DNA of 64,000 nt from Oscillospiraceae bacterium (GTDB taxonomy: Bacteria > Bacillota > Clostridia > Oscillospirales > Acutalibacteraceae). Made by a program: the position numbers and the translations under genes. Below the pieces are notes generated by a model, which saw only the letters and a list, made by a program, of their open reading frames with translations, searched no databases and had not been told where the DNA came from. Location of the stretch: contig JALCPP010000008.1 in NCBI GenBank assembly GCA_022650485.1, positions 1-64,000 of the forward strand, in the 5' to 3' direction. Positions 43,132 to 52,545 of this stretch are shown piece after piece; positions within the stretch are counted from its first letter, which is position 1, and every line of letters starts with the position of its first letter.

Positions 43132-44664
43132 CTAAAGCTCTTTCAGCCAGTATTTTCGGTCCAGACTGCGGTACTGCACGGCTTCTGCCACATGGTCGGG
43201 CTCGATGGTGTCACTTTGGTCCAGGTCGGCAATGGTGCGGCATACTTTCAGAATTCTGTCGTAGGCTCGCGCGGAAAGCCCCAGCCGGTCAAAAGCCTTT
43301 TTTAAAAGGGTGCGGCCGGATTCACTCAGCCGGCAGAATTCGTGCAGGCGGTCTGTGTGGATTCTTGCGTTGCAGACGATGCCGGTGCCGCGAAACCGCT
43401 CGTTTTGAATTCGGCGGGCGGCGTTTACTCTGCGGCGGATGGATTCGGAGCTTTCTTCCTTGCCGTGCGCATCCAGCTGTTCAAAATTGACGGGCGGAAC
43501 CTCGATATGCAGATCCAGCCGATCGAGCAGAGGGCCGGAAACCCGCGAAAGGTACCGTGAAACCGCATGTGCGGAGCAGGTGCAGCGGCGGGTCGGATGC
43601 CCAAAATACCCGCATGGGCAGGGGTTCATTGCGGCAACAAACATTACGGAACAGGGATAGCTGACCGTACCGCCCGCCCGGGAGATGGTAACGGTACCGT
43701 TCTCAATCGGTTGGCGCAGGACTTCCATCGAACTGCGCGAAAATTCCGGAAGTTCGTCCAGAAACAGCACGCCGTTATGAGCCAATGAGATTTCTCCAGG
43801 GCGAGGAATACTGCCCCCGCCGGAAAGTCCGGCAGGGGAAACAGTGTGATGCGGGGAGCGGAACGGCCGTGTGCGCACCAGTGACGCACCTGGGGGCAGA
43901 ATCCCTGCGATGGAGTGGATTTTTGTTGTTTCAATGGTTTCTTCAAAGGTCATTTCCGGGAGAATGGACGGGATTCGCCTGGCCAGCATGCTTTTCCCGG
44001 AACCGGGCGGCCCGATCAGCAGGACGTTATGCCCGCCGGCCGCGGCAATTTCCAAGGCGCGTTTGGCCTCCGCCTGACCGCGCACGTCGGAAAAGTCCGG
44101 GCAGTCAGTCGCATAATCAGGTTCTGTTTCGTCCGGCTTTGCCGGCGAAATCTGTGTGCCTCCATTCAGGTGCTGGAGCAGTTCGGCAAGATTTGAAACG
44201 GGATATATTTTAATTCCACGTACCACTGCTCCTTCCGCGGCGTTTTGTCTGGGAACAAAAAAACGGCGGAACCCCTCTTCCCGCGCGCGGATCGCCATGG
44301 GCAGAATCCCGCGCACCGGCTGCAGTTCGCCGGTCAGAGAAAGTTCGCCGATGAAGACGCTGTCGTCAAGGTTTGCACTGAGCTGCCTGCTGGCCTTTAA
44401 AAGCGCAATCAGCACAGGCAGATCGTAAATGGGTCCTTCCTTTCGTTTGTCGGCAGGAGCCAGGTTCACCGTGATTTTGCTGACAGGAAAGTCAAAACCG
44501 CCGTTTTTCATGGCGGACCTGACACGGTCGCGGGATTCTTTGACCGCCGCACCCGGAAGGCCAACTACTTCAAAGGAGGGAAGACCGGAGGAAAGGTCCG
44601 CTTCCACTTCAACGGGGAAGGCGTCCATACCATACAGACCCATGCCATATAAATGTGAAACCAT
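43132..44664 (-). CDS. YifB/ComM-family Mg-chelatase-like AAA+ ATPase
   Basis: The 510-aa protein has an N-terminal Lon-protease-like domain (about 1-170, with GLPSFEVVGLPGAAVKESRDRVRSA). An AAA+ core follows, with Walker A GPPGSGKSMLARR (about 215), Walker B GVLFLDELPEF, and the Cys-rich NPCPCGYFGHPTRRCTCS insert. ComM in other bacteria is a hexameric helicase that aids branch migration during natural transformation. In this organism the role is inferred only from family. Confidence 0.92.
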   Translation of the reverse strand: MVSHLYGMGLYGMDAFPVEVEADLSSGLPSFEVVGLPGAAVKESRDRVRSAMKNGGFDFPVSKITVNLAPADKRKEGPIYDLPVLIALLKASRQLSANLDDSVFIGELSLTGELQPVRGILPMAIRAREEGFRRFFVPRQNAAEGAVVRGIKIYPVSNLAELLQHLNGGTQISPAKPDETEPDYATDCPDFSDVRGQAEAKRALEIAAAGGHNVLLIGPPGSGKSMLARRIPSILPEMTFEETIETTKIHSIAGILPPGASLVRTRPFRSPHHTVSPAGLSGGGSIPRPGEISLAHNGVLFLDELPEFSRSSMEVLRQPIENGTVTISRAGGTVSYPCSVMFVAAMNPCPCGYFGHPTRRCTCSAHAVSRYLSRVSGPLLDRLDLHIEVPPVNFEQLDAHGKEESSESIRRRVNAARRIQNERFRGTGIVCNARIHTDRLHEFCRLSESGRTLLKKAFDRLGLSARAYDRILKVCRTIADLDQSDTIEPDHVAEAVQYRSLDRKYWLKEL

Positions 44665-44777
44665 CCCTCATTCCCCATTTCTTCAGACAAGAATAAAAAC
44701 ATTATACTCTTTTCGACATAAATCTGCAATAGAATTCCTTTCTGGAATCGATTGTATGGAATATCAGGGGGATTTTG

Positions 44778-44806
44778 TTGACTTCTACACGGATGTACAG
44801 TATGAT
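44778..44806 (+). promoter_or_regulatory. Promoter of the sigma-factor gene
   Basis: TTGACT (44778-44783) and TATGAT (44801-44806) are separated by 17 bp, giving a leader of about 32 nt. Confidence 0.8.
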
Positions 44807-44844
44807 GAAATAATAGAAAAGTGTACAATTATGAGGTGTTTGTC

Positions 44845-45444
44845 TTGGCAGTTACAAACCGTGCGCGGCTTGCTGATTTTACGGACGGGCAGTTGGCCGC
44901 GCTTGTAAAAGACGGTGATTCCGATGCGTTTGCCGAACTGACGGCGCGGTATATTTCTTTGATTCGCTATAAGGCGGCGCCGTTTCATTCCGCCGGGCTG
45001 GAAACGGATGATCTGTGCCAGGAGGGGCTGGTTGGTCTTTTTAACGCGGCGCGCGCCTACAGTCCTTGCGGCGGTGCTGCCTTTAAGACTTTTGCGGGAA
45101 CCTGCATCGCAAACCGCATGATTATGGCATACCGTTCCGCTCTGAGCCGCAAAAACAAACCGCTGAGTGATTTTGTGTCACTCAGCGATGACGAACACCC
45201 GGAACTGGAACTGCAATACGGCGGCTGGGACCCGGAAACGCTGCTGGCCAGCAGTGAAGGACTTGACCAGATGTGGGACAAAATCCGGTCTGCCTTGTCT
45301 GAACTGGAACTGCGGGTGCTTCAGCTGTATCTGGGCGGGTATAGTTATGCGGAAGCAGCGGGAAAATTGTCGATTACCCCGAAAGCTGCGGACAACGCGT
45401 TGCAGCGTGCCCGTATGAAACTGAAAAACCGGATTGACGGCTAG
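44845..45444 (+). CDS. Sigma-70 family RNA polymerase sigma factor, SigH-like
   Basis: The protein is about 199 aa. Region 2 (about 15-90) has DDLCQEGLVGLFNAARAYSP and FKTFAGTCIANRMI. Region 4 (about 140-195) has ELRVLQLYLGGYSYAEAAGKLSITPKAADNALQRARMKL. This resembles SigH/ECF-like sigma factors that control early sporulation or competence, but the specific regulon is not evident. TTG at 44845 is chosen as start because GAGGTG lies six bases before it. The frame is open further upstream to 44821. Confidence 0.82.
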   Translation: MAVTNRARLADFTDGQLAALVKDGDSDAFAELTARYISLIRYKAAPFHSAGLETDDLCQEGLVGLFNAARAYSPCGGAAFKTFAGTCIANRMIMAYRSALSRKNKPLSDFVSLSDDEHPELELQYGGWDPETLLASSEGLDQMWDKIRSALSELELRVLQLYLGGYSYAEAAGKLSITPKAADNALQRARMKLKNRIDG

Positions 45445-45474
45445 AACCGGCCATTTGGGGAAAATATGGACAAT

Positions 45475-45507
45475 AAAAAATGCCCCGGAAATCCGGGGCG
45501 TTTTTTT
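45475..45507. terminator. Bidirectional terminator
   Basis: GCCCCGG (45482-45488) and CCGGGGC (45493-45499) form the stem. An A-run before and a seven-T run after serve both convergent genes. Confidence 0.88.
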
Positions 45508-45985
45508 AAAAAGCTTCCATTCTGCGCTGAATCCTCAGTGCATGCCGTCTTTTACCGGCTTCCCATTCGGCTTTTTCTTCGGGTGTATCGCAGATCAGTG
45601 CGGGAACAGGGGTTGGCTTTCCTTCGCTGTCCAGTGCAACAAGCACCAGATAGGCAATGTTGACTAATTTCAATTCGCCGGACAGTTCTTCTACATAGCT
45701 GTCTACGCGAACCTCCATCGAGGTGTGCCCCACATACGTTATTTTTCCGCGCAGAACCACGGTATTGCTGGCATACACAGGCCGCTTAAACTGCAGGTTA
45801 TCGATTGCCGCGGTGGTCACATGCCTGGAAGAATGCCTGCGGGCGACAACGCCTGCCAGCACGTCGATCCATGAAACAAGCGTTCCGCCGAACAGGCGTT
45901 TCTGTGAATTTAAGTGAGAATAGAAGACTAATTGTGTTTGTTCTGTGATTGATTCTGAAACATGTTTTGCTTTTAATTCGCCCAA
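45506..45985 (-). CDS. Acyl-CoA thioesterase, hotdog fold
   Basis: The 159-aa protein has the hotdog pattern of the YciA/BFIT-like class: FYSHLNSQKRLFGGTLVSWIDVLAGVVARRHS (about 22-53), with the conserved Asn and Asp, then TTAAIDNLQFKRPVY. It hydrolyses acyl-CoA to free acid and CoA; chain-length preference is unknown. The probable start is TTG at 45985 with a weak GGTGGAA site; no in-frame ATG lies closer. Confidence 0.85.
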   Translation of the reverse strand: MGELKAKHVSESITEQTQLVFYSHLNSQKRLFGGTLVSWIDVLAGVVARRHSSRHVTTAAIDNLQFKRPVYASNTVVLRGKITYVGHTSMEVRVDSYVEELSGELKLVNIAYLVLVALDSEGKPTPVPALICDTPEEKAEWEAGKRRHALRIQRRMEAF

Positions 45986-46068
45986 GAGGATTCCACCAAT
46001 TCATTTTTTCTTAATTATATTCCACTTTTCTCTGTTTTTCAACCGGGTTTGCAGAATGATGTATTTGC

Positions 46069-46097
46069 TTGCGGCATTGGGGAAAATCACTTATAAT
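46069..46097 (+). promoter_or_regulatory. Promoter of ispD-ispF
   Basis: TTGCGG (46069-46074) and TATAAT (46092-46097) are separated by 17 bp. The start would be near 46104, close to the ispD ribosome binding site. Confidence 0.7.
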
Positions 46098-46122
46098 GGA
46101 ATACGATTTTGGAGGGAATGCG

Positions 46123-46854
46123 ATGAATGATAATGCGGCGGAAACATGCTGCGCGGTAATCGCTGCCGCCGGGCGATCTACAAGAATGGGCGGCGGAATA
46201 TCAAAACAGTTTCTTCCGCTGATGGGTGTTCCCGCCGTGATTCACACGCTGCGGGCGTTCGATCAGGCATTGGCGGTGGGGCAGGTCATTGTGATCTGCC
46301 GTAAAGAGGATCTTGGCCAGATGAGGGAGTGTATCGAGCGGTATCATATTCGAAAGGTAACCGCGGTGCTTCCCGGCGGCGCGTCGCGGCAGGAATCCGT
46401 TTTTGCCGGACTTGGCGCACTGCCGCCGGATGCCGGTTATCTTGCCGTGCATGACGGAGCGAGGCCGCTTGTGAAGTCAGAGGAAATTAACCTTTGTGTG
46501 CGGGACGCGTTTCAAACCGGGGCATCGGCTTTGGGAACACCGCTGAAGGATACTGTCAAACGGGTCGATTCCGGTCAGCGCGTCCTTTCTACGCCGGCGC
46601 GGGAAGGCCTTTGGGCGGTTCAGACCCCCCAGGTGTTTTGCCTCGATCTTTACCGCCGCGCGGCGGCCAGAGCCTGTGCGGATGGAAAAACTTATACAGA
46701 CGACTGCCAGCTGGTTGAAAAGATCGGGGTACAGGTGCATTTGTGCCGCGGCAGTTATGAAAATATTAAACTGACCACATCGGAAGACCTTGTGTTTGCA
46801 CAGGCAATTTTAGAAAAGAGGAGTGCATTTGATGAGAGTCGGGCAAGGGTATGA
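46123..46854 (+). CDS. ispD: 2-C-methyl-D-erythritol 4-phosphate cytidylyltransferase
   Basis: The 243-aa enzyme activates methylerythritol phosphate with CTP in the MEP isoprenoid pathway. The nucleotidyltransferase P-loop [17 protein letters not shown] is at residues 14-30. VHDGARPLV (about 110) and the C-terminal [13 protein letters not shown] complete the family pattern. The ATG at 46123 has GGAGGG six bases before it. The 3' end overlaps ispF by 23 bp. Confidence 0.95.
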   Translation: MNDNAAETCCAVIAAAGRSTRMGGGISKQFLPLMGVPAVIHTLRAFDQALAVGQVIVICRKEDLGQMRECIERYHIRKVTAVLPGGASRQESVFAGLGALPPDAGYLAVHDGARPLVKSEEINLCVRDAFQTGASALGTPLKDTVKRVDSGQRVLSTPAREGLWAVQTPQVFCLDLYRRAAARACADGKTYTDDCQLVEKIGVQVHLCRGSYENIKLTTSEDLVFAQAILEKRSAFDESRARV

Positions 46855-47308
46855 TGTTCACCGCCTGGTGCCGGAGCGCCGCTTCATTTTGGGCGGTGTT
46901 GAAATTCCTTATGCGAAGGGGCTGCTTGGGCATTCCGATGCGGATGTGCTGGTTCACGCCGTGATGGACGCGCTGTTGGGTGCGGCGGCACTTGGGGATA
47001 TCGGCGCTCTGTTTCCGGACAGTGACCCTGCTTTTAGCGGTGCGGACAGCCTTGCGCTCCTGCGGAACGTGTGCGCCCTTTTGCGGAAGAAAAAGTATAC
47101 CATTGTCAATATTGATTCTACCATTATTGCTCAGGCGCCGAAACTGAGCCCCTATCTTCCGCAGATGCGCGAGAGAATTGCCGGGGCCTGTTCGGTTGCC
47201 GCTTCATGCGTCAGTGTGAAGGCGACGACGGAAGAACGGCTGGGTTTTACCGGTGCGGGGGAGGGAATTGCGGCGCAGGCAATCTGCCTGATTGACACTG
47301 CTTCCTGA
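46832..47308 (+). CDS. ispF: 2-C-methyl-D-erythritol 2,4-cyclodiphosphate synthase
   Basis: The 158-aa trimeric zinc enzyme carries out the step after IspD and IspE. Metal ligands Asp8 and His10 are in RVGQGYDVH, with the third in [11 protein letters not shown] (His near residue 42). The C-terminal [21 protein letters not shown] is typical. AGGAG before the ATG at 46832 sets the start, inside the ispD reading frame. Confidence 0.95.
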   Translation: MRVGQGYDVHRLVPERRFILGGVEIPYAKGLLGHSDADVLVHAVMDALLGAAALGDIGALFPDSDPAFSGADSLALLRNVCALLRKKKYTIVNIDSTIIAQAPKLSPYLPQMRERIAGACSVAASCVSVKATTEERLGFTGAGEGIAAQAICLIDTAS

Positions 47309-47397
47309 GCAAGAATACGGAAAAAATACGAAAATGAGAAATAGTCAAACGGCTGCCCATCGCATATTCTGTTAGTAAAAGCAGAGGGGGAATTGTT

Positions 47398-47628
47398 GTG
47401 GGCAGGCCGTTAATACTTGTGGGCTCTATTACAAATGCGATTAAAAGCCGCAACATACTGGCGCGGGCGGGGATTCATTCGAACGTGGAACGAATTCCCA
47501 GAAGCAATGCAAACCGGGGCTGCGGATATTGTATATATGTTCCCGTCAGGACCGATGAAGCGGAAATAATTCTGCTGAGGTATGGCGTTCCGGTCAGCGG
47601 ACGCGCGGAAAGAGGGGACACAGAATGA
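47398..47628 (+). CDS. DUF3343 family protein, putative sulfur/selenium carrier
   Basis: The 76-aa protein contains a conserved Cys pair in RGCGYCIYV (residues about 41-49), as expected for DUF3343. The family is usually linked with cysteine desulfurases and is thought to handle sulfur or selenium. The GTG start follows AGAGGGGG by seven bases. The stop overlaps the desulfurase gene by 4 bp, supporting a direct partnership. Confidence 0.82.
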   Translation: MGRPLILVGSITNAIKSRNILARAGIHSNVERIPRSNANRGCGYCIYVPVRTDEAEIILLRYGVPVSGRAERGDTE

Positions 47629-48761
47629 TTTATTTGGATAATGCCGCCACCACGTACCCGAAACCAAACTCGGTTCGCACCGCGGTGGAAACCGCCCTTC
47701 GCAAGTACGGTGCAAATCCGGGAAGAGCCGGGCACAACATGTCACTTGCCTCGGCTGAAGAAATTTACCGCTGCCGTACGGCGGCGGCGGATTTTTTTCA
47801 TGCGCCGGGGCCGGAATGTGTCGCCTTTACGATTAACTGCACGCATGCGCTGAACTATGTCTTAAAGGGCTTTTTAAGACCCGGCGATCATGTGGTTACC
47901 TCATGTCTGGAACATAATGCGGTGGCGCGCCCGCTGCACGCGCTGACCCAGATGGGGGTTGCGGTGACAAAGGCGCAGGTGTACCCTGGTGACCACGATG
48001 CGACGGTGAACGCTTTCCGCCGTGCAATTTGCGCTGAAACAAGGCTGATTATCTGCACCCATGCTTCTAATGTTTGGGGAATTCGGCTTCCGGTGGAGCG
48101 GATTGCGGCGCTGGGGCATGAGTACCGGATTCCAATTGCGGTTGACTGCGCGCAGTCTGCCGGAATGCTTCCCATCGATATGGCGGACAGCAGAATCGAT
48201 TATCTCTGCATCGCCGGGCATAAGGGATTGTACGGCCCGATGGGCACGGGACTTTTGGTTACGGCGAACGGCAGCGGACTGGCTACGCTGGTCGAGGGGG
48301 GCACCGGAACCAATTCGGCCGAGGAAGAACAGCCGGAAGCGATGCCGGAGCGGATGGAAAGCGGGACCCAGAACATGCCGGGAATCGCCGGGCTTCGGGC
48401 TGGAATCGAGTTTGTACGGGCACGCGGGACCAGTCGGATTTTTCAGCATGAAATGGAATTGGTTCAGTATTTGTACCGGCGCCTGTCAAGGCTTCCAAAC
48501 ATCCGTTTTTACACGGCGGAACCGGACCCGCGGTATTTTGTGCCGGTGCTGTCCTTTAATGTGGGCGACCTGCCGAGCGAAACGGTTGGAAGAAAATTAA
48601 ATGAGCATGGAATTGCGGTTCGGTCCGGGCTGCACTGCGCGCCTGACGCACACCGGTTTTACGGCACGTTGGAGCAGGGCGCGGTTCGGATTTGTCCTTC
48701 TGCTTTTACGCGGAAGGAAGAAATGGAGCAGTTGGTGCGTGTTTTAGCATCAATTCAGTAA
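47625..48761 (+). CDS. Class V aminotransferase / cysteine desulfurase
   Basis: The 378-aa PLP enzyme has YLDNAATTYPKP at the start and CTHALNYVLKGFL. The PLP-binding HKGLYGPMGTG has its Lys near residue 205. A C-terminal Cys in SGLHCAPDAH is probably the persulfide-forming residue. It is related to SufS/selenocysteine-lyase-like enzymes. Neither a SufU/IscU scaffold nor a selenium gene is beside it, but the coupled DUF3343 protein suggests a specialised sulfur or selenium transfer pathway. Confidence 0.87.
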   Translation: MIYLDNAATTYPKPNSVRTAVETALRKYGANPGRAGHNMSLASAEEIYRCRTAAADFFHAPGPECVAFTINCTHALNYVLKGFLRPGDHVVTSCLEHNAVARPLHALTQMGVAVTKAQVYPGDHDATVNAFRRAICAETRLIICTHASNVWGIRLPVERIAALGHEYRIPIAVDCAQSAGMLPIDMADSRIDYLCIAGHKGLYGPMGTGLLVTANGSGLATLVEGGTGTNSAEEEQPEAMPERMESGTQNMPGIAGLRAGIEFVRARGTSRIFQHEMELVQYLYRRLSRLPNIRFYTAEPDPRYFVPVLSFNVGDLPSETVGRKLNEHGIAVRSGLHCAPDAHRFYGTLEQGAVRICPSAFTRKEEMEQLVRVLASIQ

Positions 48762-48779
48762 AATTGAGAGAGAAAGGGA

Positions 48780-48807
48780 TTGATTCTGGACTTATATATG
48801 ATAAAAT
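48780..48807 (+). promoter_or_regulatory. Promoter of cdaA
   Basis: TTGATT (48780-48785) and TAAAAT (48802-48807) are separated by 16 bp. The 120-nt leader contains a CGGAATATTCCG palindrome and GC-rich arms. Confidence 0.6.
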
Positions 48808-48935
48808 ATAAGGAAGCCGGAGTGATCGGTTTCGGCCCGGAATATTCCGCACCGAAGAAATCCTTCGCGCGCGGTTTTTACTGAAAGAAAGGATCGGAGA
48901 CCGCGTACCCGGTTCTTATAGGAAAGGGTAACAAT

Positions 48936-49829
48936 ATGGAATTTGTCATCGGCCTATGGAATACATTTCTTCAGCTGATCCATAATTTTCGGATTGCGGA
49001 TGCACTGGATATTATCCTTGTCACGTTTATTATTTACAGCGCGATTAAACTGGTGAGAGAAACACGGGCAGGGCAGTTGGTGCGGGGAATTTTGGTACTG
49101 ATGGTGATCTGGTTTCTTTCCTTCTGGCTCAATTTGTATTTAATGCAGAGCATTATCAGCTATCTGTTCCAATTCGCTTTTATCGCTCTGTTGATTATTT
49201 TTCAGCCGGAGATCCGGCGTGCGCTGGAGCAGATCGGCCGCAGCGGGATTAAAGCGGGAAAAACCTGGAACCTGGGGCTCAGCTTTGTTTCTGATGAAGC
49301 GGAGGCCAGGCTGCAAAAGACCCGGAAAGCAGTCAATGCCGTGGTCGATGCGGCAGCCCAGATGTCACGGCAGAAGACCGGTGCGCTGATTGTTTTTGAA
49401 ATGAAGACCAAGCTGGGCGATATTATTGACACAGGCACTATTGTAGAGGCGGTGCCCTCTCTTCAAATTATATGCAACATTTTTTTCAACAAGGCTCCGC
49501 TGCATGATGGCGCCATGATTGTTCGTGACGGGATGGTTTATGCCGCGGGATGTATTCTTCCGCTGACGAAAAGTGATAATGTCAGTGCGGAATTAGGGAC
49601 CCGGCACCGCGCCGCGATCGGCATGAGCGAAAATTCAGACGCGGTCATTGTGGTGGTTTCGGAAGAAACCGGGCAGATTTCTGTTGTGCGCAACGGCACG
49701 ATTACCAGAAATTACACCAGAGAAACGCTGAACAGTGCACTGGAAAATCTTCTGCTTGCTGAATCCACCGAATCAAACGAAAAAAGACAAAACTGGATTC
49801 CTTCTTTTCGGAGGACAAAAAAACAATGA
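48936..49829 (+). CDS. cdaA: Diadenylate cyclase CdaA
   Basis: The 297-aa membrane-anchored enzyme makes cyclic di-AMP from two ATP. Three N-terminal membrane helices (to about residue 95) precede the DAC domain, with LHDGAMIV (Asp near 190) and GTRHRAAIGMSE (RHR near 222) intact. c-di-AMP controls potassium transport and cell-wall homeostasis. The stop overlaps the ybbR gene by 4 bp. Confidence 0.95.
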   Translation: MEFVIGLWNTFLQLIHNFRIADALDIILVTFIIYSAIKLVRETRAGQLVRGILVLMVIWFLSFWLNLYLMQSIISYLFQFAFIALLIIFQPEIRRALEQIGRSGIKAGKTWNLGLSFVSDEAEARLQKTRKAVNAVVDAAAQMSRQKTGALIVFEMKTKLGDIIDTGTIVEAVPSLQIICNIFFNKAPLHDGAMIVRDGMVYAAGCILPLTKSDNVSAELGTRHRAAIGMSENSDAVIVVVSEETGQISVVRNGTITRNYTRETLNSALENLLLAESTESNEKRQNWIPSFRRTKKQ

Positions 49830-51103
49830 AGATCAAAAAAATATCTCTCGATAAGCTGTTTTACAACAACAAATTCGCACTGATTTTTTCCCTCGTTATC
49901 TCCATCCTGCTTTGGCTTTTTGTCACCTCGGCAGATACGGAAGACCACCCGCGCGCAATTACCAACGTGCCGATTGAAATCACTCTTTCAGACGCCGCGC
50001 AGGCGGATGGGCTCAGGGTGTTTAACTCTGTGGACCAGACGGCGACAGTGTATATTAAGGGGAACAGTCTTGTGGTGAATCAGGTCAATGCCAGCGACCT
50101 GAAGGTGGTCGCGCTTTCAGCATCGGCGATCACTTCTCCCAATACTTATCCGCTGGTTTTAACGGCGCAGAAAACGGACAAAAGAAATTTGACGGCTTTC
50201 AGCGTGGTATCCGTGTCACCTGAGCAGGCAATTGCCGTCGTTGACCGCTATAAGGAAAAAACATTTCAGATTCAGAACCTCATTCAATATCCGGATGATT
50301 ACAAGTCCGACCCGTCCTTTTTCGTGGGAACTCCCACGCTGGACAACAATACGGTCACGGTTTCCGGGCCGGAAAAACAGGTGCAGCAGGTCAACCGGGT
50401 CGCTTTTGAATACAAGGTGACCGAAACGTTAAAAGAAACAAAGAATTTTACCGCGGATCTTGTCATGTACGACGCAAATGACAATAAGATTACGGATAGC
50501 AGCCTGACGCTCAGCATAAAACAGGTGGGGGTGAGCATTCCGGTTTTGCCCAGGGAGGTTTTGCCGCTGGACGCCGTGTTCACCAACAAACCCGCAGGCT
50601 TGTCTTTGGGCAGTTCAAAAATTTCGATTGATCCAAAAAATATTGAGGTAGCGGGTCCGGCCAGTGTATTGGCGAACCTTTCGGCGGTCAGTCTTGCGCC
50701 GATTGATTTTTCCAAGCTGAGCCCTGCCACCAATAGTTTTGAAGTCGATGTCAGCCTGCCGTCAACCTGCCGAAATCTGAGCAATATTCCAACCGCGCGG
50801 GTCACACTGGATTTAAGCGGATTTTCTACCAGAAAAATTACAGTTACAAATTTTAAAGTAAAAAATCTGAGCCCTGAAAAAAAGGCACAGATTTATACCA
50901 AGAAGCTCAATGTTACGATTATCGGTCCCGAAGAGGAGATTTCAAAGCTGACGGAAAATAATTTAGTAGCTGAAATCGATCTGTCTGACAATTCGAATTT
51001 TACGGGGCACACGGAACTGCCTGTAACATTCAGTTTAAGCAATGCCTCCAGCTCTTGGGTTTACGGTGATTATATGGTAAATCTCAGTGTAAGCGGTGAA
51101 TAA
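49826..51103 (+). CDS. cdaR: YbbR-domain protein CdaR, regulator of CdaA
   Basis: The 425-aa protein has one N-terminal membrane helix (KFALIFSLVISILLWLFV, about 12-30) followed by about four extracytoplasmic YbbR beta domains of 75-90 residues. CdaR is known to contact CdaA through the membrane and modulate its activity. In many Firmicutes glmM follows; here the next gene is an unrelated lipoprotein behind a terminator. Confidence 0.92.
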   Translation: MKIKKISLDKLFYNNKFALIFSLVISILLWLFVTSADTEDHPRAITNVPIEITLSDAAQADGLRVFNSVDQTATVYIKGNSLVVNQVNASDLKVVALSASAITSPNTYPLVLTAQKTDKRNLTAFSVVSVSPEQAIAVVDRYKEKTFQIQNLIQYPDDYKSDPSFFVGTPTLDNNTVTVSGPEKQVQQVNRVAFEYKVTETLKETKNFTADLVMYDANDNKITDSSLTLSIKQVGVSIPVLPREVLPLDAVFTNKPAGLSLGSSKISIDPKNIEVAGPASVLANLSAVSLAPIDFSKLSPATNSFEVDVSLPSTCRNLSNIPTARVTLDLSGFSTRKITVTNFKVKNLSPEKKAQIYTKKLNVTIIGPEEEISKLTENNLVAEIDLSDNSNFTGHTELPVTFSLSNASSSWVYGDYMVNLSVSGE

Positions 51104-51187
51104 AAGATGCCGTGAGACAAAGCCGCCGGGCTGGAGCGTATGTAAAAATGAACAACTGGTGAAACGGCACTCATATTTTTAAAACAT

Positions 51188-51225
51188 CCGGCTCCGCCTT
51201 GGCTGTGGCAGAGCCGGCCTTTTAT
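51188..51225 (+). terminator. Terminator after cdaR
   Basis: CCGGCTC (51188-51194) and GAGCCGG (51211-51217) pair, with a further inner GCC/GGC. A CCTTTTATTTATTT tail follows. Confidence 0.78.
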
Positions 51226-51297
51226 TTATTTCGGGAATGAATGACAAAGCAGTTGCATATTCTAAAAGGGGCGGCACGCAAAAAAGGGGGAGCGAAC

Positions 51298-51822
51298 GTG
51301 AAAAAATTAAGATGCGCAATTTTCATGTTGACCTTTTGTGTAATGGGCGTCGGATGTCGGGACACGGTGGATTTGCCGCAGAAACCGATTCTATCCAGTA
51401 CAACTTCCGTTCTCTATTCCAATGACCAATATGGTCTGACGGTTACCCTGCCGCAAAGCTGGGGCGGCTATACCGTTCTCACGGAAGAGTGGCAGGGATA
51501 TTCGCTGGTGGGGGAGCAGGAGGGAACCATAACGCAGACCGGCCCGAAAATTTTGATTCGCCACCCGCAATGGACCGAAGAAACCCCGCGGCAGGATATT
51601 CCGGTGCTGGTTTTCACGCCGGAGCAGTGGGATGCGCTTGGGCAGGACCAGTTTCATATCGGCGCGGCGCCCATTGGCCCAAGTGAGCTTGCCCGCAATT
51701 CCCGTTTTGTTTTTGCGCTGCCGGCACGCTATAATTTCGCGTTTCTGCCCGGATATGAAGAAGTGGATCAGCTGGTTCAGAACGGGGCGGTTCAGGCGAT
51801 GGAGAGCCAGAGCGAAAGCTGA
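51298..51822 (+). CDS. Putative lipoprotein, 174 aa
   Basis: The N-terminus KKLRCAIFMLTFCVMGVGC is a lipoprotein signal with the lipobox ending at Cys21. The mature part is beta-rich (YGLTVTLPQSWGGYTVLTEEW), the pattern seen in small surface lipoproteins of unknown function. The GTG at 51298 follows GGGGGAG. No partner gene is evident. Confidence 0.68.
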   Translation: MKKLRCAIFMLTFCVMGVGCRDTVDLPQKPILSSTTSVLYSNDQYGLTVTLPQSWGGYTVLTEEWQGYSLVGEQEGTITQTGPKILIRHPQWTEETPRQDIPVLVFTPEQWDALGQDQFHIGAAPIGPSELARNSRFVFALPARYNFAFLPGYEEVDQLVQNGAVQAMESQSES

Positions 51823-51843
51823 CTGCCTTCCATGCTGCAAATC

Positions 51844-51877
51844 AAAAGAAGGACCGGGTTTACCCGGTCCTTCTTTT
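51844..51877. terminator. Bidirectional terminator before trmB
   Basis: AAAAGAAGGACCGGGT (51844-51859) and its complement (51862-51877) form an almost loopless perfect stem with A/T ends, between convergent genes. Confidence 0.85.
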
Positions 51878-52541
51878 ATGGATGTTCGGTCATTCTGGCC
51901 GTGAGAGCCTTGATCGGAATTCCCTTTTGTAAAAACATTTTTTCGTGTTCCGTCTGAATGTTGTCTTCCGGCAGATCCGCGTAGAGGTCTTCTGTTTGGA
52001 AAAGAATCTGGAACCCGCAGGCTTCCAGATACCCCACGGTATCTGCGTAAAGGCCGTCGTCATCCGTCTTGAAATGCAGTTCCCCGCCCGGAACGAGAAT
52101 CTGACGGTAATGTTCCAGCTGACGCGGATGGGTCAGACGGCGTTTTTTGTGTTTCTTGCGCGGCCATGGGTTGCAGAAGTTAATATAGATGCGGTCCACC
52201 TGGTCCTGAGCCCCCATCGCAAACTGAATCTGCTCGATGTTCAGCGCCGTAAGTACTACATTGTCCACAGGCCGGCCGGCCTCTTGAAATGCCTGTTCAA
52301 TATTTCTGCGGGCAGGCCCAAGGACGGCGTCTTTCAAGTCAATGCCAAGATAATTGATCTGCGGATGGGACGGAGCGGTACCGGCAATAAAAAATCCCTT
52401 GCCGCAGCCAAGTTCCAGATAAGTGGGTTGACGGCGGGCAAACAGACTGTTCCAGCGCCCCAAATACTGCTCTGGTTTTCGGTAAAAGTAAGGGCAGGCG
52501 TTCAGTTCCGGAGCCGCCCAATGTTTTGGTCTGATTCTCAT
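51876..52541 (-). CDS. trmB: tRNA (guanine-N7)-methyltransferase
   Basis: The 221-aa SAM-dependent enzyme methylates G46 in the tRNA variable loop. The SAM-binding LELGCGKGFF (about residue 42), the conserved NFCNPWPRKKHKKRRL (about 120-135), and the C-terminal DLYADLPEDNIQTEHEKMF identify TrmB. The start at 52541 begins MRIRPKHW, as in homologues, with GGGAGG about eleven bases upstream. The longer frame to 52733 overlaps the ybaK-type gene and was rejected. Confidence 0.93.
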   Translation of the reverse strand: MRIRPKHWAAPELNACPYFYRKPEQYLGRWNSLFARRQPTYLELGCGKGFFIAGTAPSHPQINYLGIDLKDAVLGPARRNIEQAFQEAGRPVDNVVLTALNIEQIQFAMGAQDQVDRIYINFCNPWPRKKHKKRRLTHPRQLEHYRQILVPGGELHFKTDDDGLYADTVGYLEACGFQILFQTEDLYADLPEDNIQTEHEKMFLQKGIPIKALTARMTEHP

Positions 52542-52545
52542 GGTG

